A DNA stretch of 64,000 bases, taken from positions 2,232,001 through 2,296,000 of the forward strand of contig NZ_AP018254.1 of NCBI RefSeq assembly GCF_002368395.1. The letters run 5' to 3'. This stretch comes from Calothrix sp. NIES-3974. Its GTDB lineage: Bacteria > Cyanobacteriota > Cyanobacteriia > Cyanobacteriales > Nostocaceae. How positions within the stretch are numbered: the first letter of the stretch is position 1; each line of letters opens with the position of its first letter. The position numbers and the translations under genes are program-made. Shown one piece after another: positions 57,825 to 64,000 of the stretch. The notes beneath the pieces are model-generated. The model worked only from the letters and a program-made list of their open reading frames with translations, was not told the origin of the DNA and did not search any database.

Positions 57825-58988
57825 CTATTCGTTTTTAGCTGTCAGTGATTCAATATTGGTGGTGACTGCGGTGGTGATAGTCTTCACTACGTGACTAACC
57901 TGTTCTTTCGTGAGTCCAGGATACATGGGTAGGGAAAGAATCCGGGATGCGAGTTTTTCCGAGTTGGGGAAGTCGCCTTGTTTGTATCCTAAATAGGTGA
58001 AAGCTGGTTGCAGATGGCAAGGTATGGGGTAGTGAATTCCGGTTTGAATACCTTGGGTATTCAGGTAATCTTGGAGAGCTTGACGGGATAGGGGACAATC
58101 GGAGTCAATGCGAATTACATACAAATGGTAGACATGACCAGTACCGCTTTGATTTTCAAAGGGAGTGATACCGTATTTTGCTAGGGGTGCGAGTTGTCGG
58201 TCGTATTCATTGGCAATTAGGTTGCGATCGCGATTCCATGTTTGTAGGTAGGGAAGTTTTTCCCGTAAAATAGCAGCTTGGATGGTGTCGAGCCGACTGT
58301 TTGTGCCCATCTCGGTGTGATAGTATTTGTAGGATGCACCATAGTTGCGCAGGCGAATCATGGTTTGGGCTATTTCGGGATTCTGGGTTAGTAAAATTCC
58401 CCCGTCACCCATTGCACCCAGGTTTTTACTCGGATAGAAGCTAAAGGCTGCGGCAATTCCCACTGAACCTGCGCGGTATCCTTCCCGTTCTGCGAGGTGG
58501 GCTTGGGCTGCATCTTCAAAGATGAGAAGATTGTATTTGTCGGCAAATTCCCGGAGTTTTTGGGGGGAAACCATTTGTCCGTAGAGGTGGACGGGTATAA
58601 TGGCCTTAGTTTTATTTGTAACTACGTGGGCTGCGGATTCTAAATCAATTAGGGCTGTATGGAAATCACAATCAGCAAAAACAGGAGTTGCACCCGCTCG
58701 TAATACACCAATCAAAGTGGCGACGAATGTATTTGCTGGTAAAATTACCTCATCCCCAGAACCAATTCCACAGGCTTTTAAACCTAAGGCGATCGCGTCG
58801 GTTCCAGATGCAACTCCCACTCCATAGGCTGATTGGGAAGCGGATGCAAAGGCTGCTTCAAATTCGGCTAAGGCTTTACCGAGAACAAAATCACCCTGAT
58901 TGATAACGTTGTGAATTGCGGTTTCTAATTTTGCTTTAATTGCTTGATGTTGTATATCTAAGTTGACAAATGGAATATTTATACTCAT
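57825..58988 (-). CDS. DegT/DnrJ/EryC1/StrS-family sugar aminotransferase
   Basis: Protein of 387 residues. PLP enzyme with family motifs: GVASGTDAIALGLKACGIGSGDEVI, IPVHLYGQM, DAAQAHLAEREG, the PLP-lysine in SFYPSKNLGAMGDGG, and NSRLDTIQAAIL. Such enzymes add an amino group to a nucleotide-linked keto-sugar for cell-surface or exopolysaccharide sugars; the substrate is not determinable. It lies upstream of the exosortase gene on the same strand, 313 bases apart. Functional linkage to extracellular polymer is inferred. Confidence 0.93.
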   Translation of the reverse strand: MSINIPFVNLDIQHQAIKAKLETAIHNVINQGDFVLGKALAEFEAAFASASQSAYGVGVASGTDAIALGLKACGIGSGDEVILPANTFVATLIGVLRAGATPVFADCDFHTALIDLESAAHVVTNKTKAIIPVHLYGQMVSPQKLREFADKYNLLIFEDAAQAHLAEREGYRAGSVGIAAAFSFYPSKNLGAMGDGGILLTQNPEIAQTMIRLRNYGASYKYYHTEMGTNSRLDTIQAAILREKLPYLQTWNRDRNLIANEYDRQLAPLAKYGITPFENQSGTGHVYHLYVIRIDSDCPLSRQALQDYLNTQGIQTGIHYPIPCHLQPAFTYLGYKQGDFPNSEKLASRILSLPMYPGLTKEQVSHVVKTITTAVTTNIESLTAKNE

Positions 58989-59646
58989 TGCGATCGGAAC
59001 CCGATTTTATTTTTGAATCTGTACTTTTGAAGTCAGGGGATAGTGGGTTAGAAAAAACAACTTTTATGGGTTTTGCCGTATATAGTTCTGTGCAAGCAGG
59101 CTATACCTACATAATGACTAAAAATATTTAATTCTCTGCATATAAATTAATTATTTGCCGAAATTTAGCGTATTTTTATCTATTTTTATATATGAATTAA
59201 TTAGCCATTTGGTATACACCCTATCTATCATTTAGTGCATAATTAATCAGAAACATCCTCAGTAAATCCAACTATAAATTCAGCCTCAATATAAACTTTA
59301 CACTTAAGTGTTTTCAGCATCATGCTGACACTATTAAACCCGATTGATATCATTTCCGAACTAATTCAGATGCGGATTGACCGGAAACTGATTGTTAAAT
59401 AGTGAAAAAGAAAACCGAAGCCACAAACGTAAACTTCAGTGGATGATAATATGTATAAAAACAACAAGTACGATGTGATAAATTAAGTAAAATCACCAAT
59501 AAAATTGCCAAAACATCAAAAAAATATTTGCAACTTGTTTATCTGACAGCAAAATGGGGAATGCTTAGAAATAGATAAGTAACCCAAGATGACAGAGGTT
59601 ATACAAAAATACCAATATTGAACACGTATAGAAGGTAACTATAGTA
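58989..59646. other. AT-rich spacer between divergent genes
   Basis: No gene. It must contain promoters for both the aminotransferase and the GAF protein. Palindromic AT tracts (TATAAATTAATTATTTG-like) occur near 59140. A 73-codon minus-strand frame at 59565-59786 overlaps the next gene and is not real. Confidence 0.45.
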
Positions 59647-61269
59647 ATGACAGAGCCAGAAGATAAAATGATTACTATAAGAAGCGCTTGGGGTTCCCAG
59701 GATGGACGAGATGCAATGCGGCTAAAAGTTCTGACAGAACTGGGTTTACGGCAACCCGAAACAATTCCTGTATTTGAAGAAGCCACCCAAACCGCAGCCC
59801 ATTTTTTAGAAGCACCTATCTCCGTTTTAGGATTTGTTGATAGCGATCGCCATTGGTTTAAATCGGCGGTAGGATTATCTCGGTTGGGTTTGATGAACCA
59901 GTTAGCCCAAACCCGTCAGTTACTGCGTCAGGAATCTTTCTGTACAAAAGTAGTGGAAAATGCGCAAGTTTTAGTTGTTAATGATACTTTTAATTTTAAT
60001 GATACCAATCTCGTTAATAGTAAATTAGTACAGGAATACGGAATAAGAGCTTACATCGGGGTTCCGTTATTTGACGCATCGGGAAATTGCCTAGGTTCCT
60101 TAGCGGTGATGGATTTAGCACCCCGTAATTTTACTACCCGTGATATCGAGTTTTTGCAGATTATTGCTCGTTGGAGTATGAGCGAATTTGAGCGTAATCG
60201 TTTACTGCAAACAGGAGATAAGGCTAAAAAGTCCCTATCTCCTGGTTGGGAACCAGCTGATTTTGAAACTACAGCCAGTGAAGTCAAATTGGCTGCACCG
60301 AAGTTTAAAAACGAAATTACTACTACTGGTCAGTTAAAATTGGAATTACTTTCCCAATTAACCCATGAATTACGCACACCCTTAACTTCTGTGTTGGGAA
60401 TGGCTAGCGTTCTCGGACGGGAAATCTACGGACCATTAACTACTAAACAACGGGAGTATTTGGAAATTATCCAACATAGCGGCAGATATTTGCTTTCCTT
60501 AGTGAACGAAATTTCTGAATTAGGAGCAATGGAGGAGGACACAACTGAGTTAAATCTGGTTCCCGTAGATATTGAAATGTTGTGTCAGCAAGCGATAAAT
60601 ACCCTCGAAGAAGCTGCAAATCGTCGAGAACAGCAAATTCGTTTGTCCCTAGAACCCGGTAGGGGAAGAATTTGGCCTTTGGATAAGGATAAGGTCAGAC
60701 AAATTCTTTACCATTTAATTTTCAGCGTCATTCAAATATCGGCAACTGGTAGCGTTGTACGTATCCACGTTTCCTACAAAGACGATAATCTGAATATTAC
60801 CGTCTGGGTGACTCATCCCTGGTTGGGGGAAGGCATCACGGAAATTGAACCCTATCTACGCTTAAACCCCCAGTCTGCGATGGAATACCATCGTTTTGGA
60901 CTAGCCGATGATAAGTCTTTTGATAGTTACTTTGACAATCATGAGATGAGCAGTAATAGTGCTTTGAATCCAGTGCAAAAAAGCAGTAATTACCACAATT
61001 CCCTACCTAGTTCCTTCCCCTTGGGGACAGAAATGGAGAAACACATGAATCAAGGGAAAAATTCTGGACACCTATCAAGGGAAAGTTTGGGATTATTACT
61101 AAGTTGTCAATTAGCAGAATTACATGGTGGACAAATCGCAATTCAAGGTTCCGCAGAATCCGGATTCCGGTATTTATTGTCGTTACCATTACAAAATAGT
61201 GCAGAAAGTAGCGAAGAAACTAGCAGCGAAACCCCATACTTGCAAACTGAGTCCCAGGAAGCATGGTAA
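59647..61269 (+). CDS. GAF-domain sensor histidine kinase-like protein with degenerate ATPase domain
   Basis: Protein of 540 residues: GAF domain (about 36-185; APISVLGFVDSDRHWFKS, ESFCTKVVENAQVLVVND, IGVPLFDASGNCLGSLAVMD), then a HisKA domain with His240 (LTHELRTPLTSVLG). The C-terminal ATPase region lacks the N-box Asn (YHLIFSVIQIS), has no DxGxGI (WLGEGI without Asp) and lacks a proper G2 (SLGLLLS). About 110 residues of low-complexity Ser/Asn-rich sequence are inserted before LSCQLAELHGG. It probably cannot bind ATP normally, so it may be a pseudokinase or scaffold. It is 130 bases upstream of ictB. Confidence 0.85.
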   Translation: MTEPEDKMITIRSAWGSQDGRDAMRLKVLTELGLRQPETIPVFEEATQTAAHFLEAPISVLGFVDSDRHWFKSAVGLSRLGLMNQLAQTRQLLRQESFCTKVVENAQVLVVNDTFNFNDTNLVNSKLVQEYGIRAYIGVPLFDASGNCLGSLAVMDLAPRNFTTRDIEFLQIIARWSMSEFERNRLLQTGDKAKKSLSPGWEPADFETTASEVKLAAPKFKNEITTTGQLKLELLSQLTHELRTPLTSVLGMASVLGREIYGPLTTKQREYLEIIQHSGRYLLSLVNEISELGAMEEDTTELNLVPVDIEMLCQQAINTLEEAANRREQQIRLSLEPGRGRIWPLDKDKVRQILYHLIFSVIQISATGSVVRIHVSYKDDNLNITVWVTHPWLGEGITEIEPYLRLNPQSAMEYHRFGLADDKSFDSYFDNHEMSSNSALNPVQKSSNYHNSLPSSFPLGTEMEKHMNQGKNSGHLSRESLGLLLSCQLAELHGGQIAIQGSAESGFRYLLSLPLQNSAESSEETSSETPYLQTESQEAW

Positions 61270-61399
61270 ATCATCAAATTAAATTTTTCCAAATTATTTG
61301 TCAAAAAAGCTAACTGCATCATTAACTTTTTGGAACTGGGCAGATTATCATGAAGTCGAAGTTTGGCACGAGCGTGCAAACCAACTACGACAGAAATCA

Positions 61400-62797
61400 A
61401 TGAATTTAATTTGGGAAAGATTAACATTTTCAACGGTATCCCTCAAGGAATACCTCGACACTAGCTACGTCCATCGGTTGCTAGTCGGTTCCTTGTCCTC
61501 TTGGCGACAATCTAGTGTGTTGCTACGATGGGGAGATGAAATCGCAGCTGCAATCATCAGCCTAATTTATGGGTTAAGTCCCTTTGTCCCCAATCCACTG
61601 ATTGGATTTTTGATTATTGCTGGAGCGGCATTTTGGTTTTTGCTTACCATATCCGATGATACCAGTCAAGCAAATGCCCCAACTGTCACCCCAATCCACT
61701 TACCAATTGTGGCTTTTTGGGGTGCAGGGCTAATTGCCACAGTCATGTCTCCAGTCAAATCAGCTGCTTTAGCAGATTTGGTGGTATTTACGCTATATTT
61801 GGTTTTATTCGTATTGTGTGCCCGTATTCTTACTAATCCACGCATTCGCAACTGGTTAATTTTGTTGTACATGCATGTAGCATTAGTTGTGAGTGTGTAT
61901 GGGATTAGACAGAAATTTTTTGGAGCTGCCCAACTAGCAACATGGGTAGATCCGGAATCGCCCCTATCTAAAAATACCAGGGTCTATAGTTATTTAGGCA
62001 ATCCCAATTTATTAGCAGGGTATATATTACCAGCATTAATTCTGAGTTTGATCGCAATTTTTGCCTGGAAACGGACGACGGCGAAAATGTTGGCAGTAAC
62101 AATGTTTGTTGCGAACCTATTATGTTTTCGCTTTGCCGATAGTCGAGGTGCATACATTGGTTTTGGCTTTGGCTTGATTGCAGTGACTTTTTTGCTGGTT
62201 TATTGGTATCAAGAACAACTAACACCATTTTGGCGTAGGTGGTTGATTCCGATGGTGGTTTTAGGCTTTGTTAGTTTATTCATGGTGGGATTTGTTGGGT
62301 CGGAAACATTCCGTTTACGTATTATCAGTATTTTTGCGGGAAGGGGAGATAGTAGTAACAACTTCCGGATTAATGTGTGGACAGCAGCAATCCAGATGAT
62401 CCGCGATCGCCCGATTTTTGGCATTGGTCCAGGACATAATTCCTTTAATAAGGTTTATCCTTTGTACCAGTTACCTCGATTTAGTGCTTTGAGTGCTTAC
62501 TCGGTGCTATTGGAAATTACCGTGGAAATGGGATTGATTGGCTTAATGGCTTTTCTGTGGTTGCTTGCAGTCACCTTTACCGTTGCAGCAAAACAATTAC
62601 GACGTTTTCGTCAACTTGATCATACCGATGGCTTGTGGGTAATTGGTGCGATCGCAGTTTTAGTGGCTATGTTAGGACACGGTTTAGTGGATACCATTTG
62701 GTATCGTCCCCAGGTAAATACCCTCTGGTGGTTATTTTTGGGGTTAATCGCAAGCTACTGGGTTCCGCAAAATCGCAATTCCCATGATTATCAGTAG
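61400..62797 (+). CDS. ictB: IctB-family O-antigen-ligase-like membrane protein
   Basis: Protein of 465 residues with about ten membrane helices. The beginning (LTFSTVSLKEY..HRLLVGSLSSWRQSSVLLRWGDEIAAAII) matches IctB of Synechococcus, which is similar in length (about 467). It contains the Wzy_C (O-antigen ligase) region: YLGNPNLLAGYILPALIL, DRPIFGIGPGHNSFNKVYP. IctB was proposed as an inorganic carbon transporter, but the family is now regarded as O-antigen-polymerase-like and its true role is unclear. The frame is open from 61298, but the ATG at 61400 gives the family's start. Confidence 0.9.
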   Translation: MNLIWERLTFSTVSLKEYLDTSYVHRLLVGSLSSWRQSSVLLRWGDEIAAAIISLIYGLSPFVPNPLIGFLIIAGAAFWFLLTISDDTSQANAPTVTPIHLPIVAFWGAGLIATVMSPVKSAALADLVVFTLYLVLFVLCARILTNPRIRNWLILLYMHVALVVSVYGIRQKFFGAAQLATWVDPESPLSKNTRVYSYLGNPNLLAGYILPALILSLIAIFAWKRTTAKMLAVTMFVANLLCFRFADSRGAYIGFGFGLIAVTFLLVYWYQEQLTPFWRRWLIPMVVLGFVSLFMVGFVGSETFRLRIISIFAGRGDSSNNFRINVWTAAIQMIRDRPIFGIGPGHNSFNKVYPLYQLPRFSALSAYSVLLEITVEMGLIGLMAFLWLLAVTFTVAAKQLRRFRQLDHTDGLWVIGAIAVLVAMLGHGLVDTIWYRPQVNTLWWLFLGLIASYWVPQNRNSHDYQ

Positions 62798-62821
62798 AGA
62801 CGATCCGTCGAGTCGTCTGTA
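62794..62821. repeat. Palindrome, GAGACG family (ATCCGTCGAGT core)
   Basis: GTAGAGACGATCCGTCGAGT, then CGTCTGTA, overlapping the ictB stop codon (62795-62797). The core has a mismatched pair, T with G. Confidence 0.75.
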
Positions 62822-63157
62822 TCATTAGTGGGAGTGGAAAACACCGCTCCCAAGATATTTATCTGAAAACATCTAGGTAGGGATTGGGGTTTGTCTCATC
62901 TGTGTTTAGCTGTAAAAGTATTTTTTCTCAAATACTTGTCCAGATAATTCAGTGATTTTGGATTTTTCTGATAGTTTCTACTCCCGACTCACCACTCCCT
63001 TCGTTTCTACTCCCGTCACGGACTATTCCCCATTCCCTGAAAGTTTTGGAGTTTTGCAAGAAATCCAGGTATAATGGGGGTTTGTAATCAATATCAAAAA
63101 TCCATTTTCCCCTACTCCCTAACAAATGCCTTTAGAAATTAAATCGATGAACATGGA
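62822..63157. other. Gene-free spacer
   Basis: No gene. It contains a CTGAAAGTTTTGGAGTTTTGCAAGAAATCCAGGTATAA repeat (63038-63076) similar to 763-805 and 27055-27080. Confidence 0.5.
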
Positions 63158-63628
63158 ATGAAAGAAAAGAGCGAAGGCTATAAAGTTATCAGTGATAACC
63201 GTCAAGCACGGTTCCTATATGAAATTCTGGAAACCTACGAAGCGGGAATTCAGCTAGTTGGTACGGAAGTCAAATCCATCCGTGCTGGTAAAGTTAATCT
63301 TAAGGATGGCTATGCCATTCTCCGTAATGGTGAAGCTTGGTTGTTAAATGTACATATTTCCCCCCATCAGCAAGCGAGCGAATTTTTTAACCACGAACCC
63401 AGACGCACGCGGAAATTGCTGTTGCGTCGCGATGAATTGCGTAAACTGATTGGTAAAGTTGAACAGGAAGGATTAACCCTTGTACCCCTGAAACTTTATT
63501 TAAAACGCGGTTGGGTAAAGGTAAGTATTGCTTTGGCTAGGGGTAAAAAAATTCACGATAAACGGGAAGATATTAAACGTCGTCAAGATAAACGGGAAAT
63601 GCAACGAGCGATGAAACGTTCCTATTAG
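63158..63628 (+). CDS. smpB: SsrA-binding protein
   Basis: Protein of 156 residues matching SmpB: VISDNRQARFLYEILETYEAGIQLVGTEVKSIRAGKVNLKDGYA, HISPHQQASEFFNHEPRRTRKLLL and the basic C-terminal tail KIHDKREDIKRRQDKREMQRAMK. It delivers tmRNA to stalled ribosomes for trans-translation. The ATG at 63153 in another frame is not used. No tmRNA gene (ssrA) is in the window. It is a single gene. Confidence 0.97.
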   Translation: MKEKSEGYKVISDNRQARFLYEILETYEAGIQLVGTEVKSIRAGKVNLKDGYAILRNGEAWLLNVHISPHQQASEFFNHEPRRTRKLLLRRDELRKLIGKVEQEGLTLVPLKLYLKRGWVKVSIALARGKKIHDKREDIKRRQDKREMQRAMKRSY

Positions 63629-64000
63629 GTCGGTAGGTGAGTTGGGATTTTGGATTTTGGATTAACCTGATAGCTTTTTGGGTATGAATTATAATTATTC
63701 CCCTTTTGTATTCAAACCAAAATTATCGTTGTGTTGTTTTGTGTAGAGACGTAGCATGGCTACATCTACATAGCCGAAAAAAGAATGCAGCAGATGAATT
63801 TTGCCCCATATTCTGGATGTGTTGCAAGCATTTTTGCAATCGGTATGAATTAGAGATAAGCTGAAATACTCGTTATCTCTGAGAAAGCATCATCAAATAC
63901 CCCTGAAAATATTTGCCATCTTGAAATTGCCCATAGCTTATAGATACACTGCCTGTGGGAAGATACTCATGGGGCAGTTTGCCGATAGCTGAGATGATTA
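63629..64000. other. Gene-free right edge
   Basis: No gene. It holds a short (TTTTGGA)n run (63640-63662), the palindrome GTAGAGACGTAGCATGGCTA, then CATCTAC (63743-63769), and a copy of the TTCTGGATGTGTTGCAAGCATTTTTGCAATCGGTA-like repeat (63810-63850). Confidence 0.55.

Overview
The window is a piece of a cyanobacterial chromosome, most likely from a filamentous (Nostocales-type) species. Evidence seen in the sequence: very frequent GCGATCGC octamers (the HIP1 signature), heptanucleotide repeats of the STRR kind, and genes that are cyanobacterial in kind: cytochrome c6, an NblA-like protein, a type-2 NADH dehydrogenase, a kdp operon with a truncated KdpD, an IctB-family protein, a cyanoexosortase and a filamentous-haemagglutinin-type exoprotein. 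No rRNA, tRNA, CRISPR array, phage or intact insertion sequence was recognised. The species cannot be named from the sequence alone.

Layout. 1-2110: decayed transposase, nitrilase-family amidase, petJ. 2341-10675: potassium module kdpABGCD (minus strand) with a divergent histidine kinase and LuxR-type response regulator. 10801-17861: large two-partner-secretion exoprotein, a small membrane protein, and a Ser/Thr kinase with WD40 repeats. 17962-22692: TPR remnant, NDH-2, small secreted helical protein, an NblA-like gene of only 55 codons, and a Crp-family regulator. 22841-24272: 47-bp tandem hairpin array and tilS. 24339-27638: double-glycine (bacteriocin-like) precursor, a double cyclic-nucleotide-binding protein and an HlyD-type adaptor. 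27808-33638: metallophosphoesterase, der, an ECF-type transmembrane protein, remnant of an ABC exporter, nadC, DUF2267. 33748-43809: outer-membrane-like protein, FAD oxidoreductase, two unknown proteins, nucleoside hydrolase, RNase Z, a protein built from exact 49-residue beta-roll repeats, and a cytochrome b561. 44631-52901: dioxygenase gene with an in-frame stop, Uma2-type protein, TrmO, porin-like protein, acyltransferase, homocysteine biosynthesis protein, DUF6918. 53819-55380: TPP riboswitch and thiC. 55479-58988: aminotransferase, cyanoexosortase and its partner. 59647-63628: GAF kinase-like protein with degenerate ATPase domain, ictB, smpB.

Themes. Genes are mostly single or in short operons separated by long, repeat-rich spacers. 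The most striking non-coding feature is a dispersed family of about twenty palindromes sharing GAGACG/CGTCTC arms but with different, self-complementary cores. One of them supplies the last codons of the NDH-2 gene and another abuts the stop codon of RNase Z. Several other repeat families, an 80-bp nearly identical inverted pair 9.4 kb apart, and a 127-bp nested palindrome before der add to this. Several genes are broken: transposase, TPR protein, ABC exporter and possibly the dioxygenase. Candidates for a less-described system are the palindrome family, the kdp-linked two-component pair, the double-glycine peptide locus lacking its ABC transporter, and the 49-residue repeat protein.
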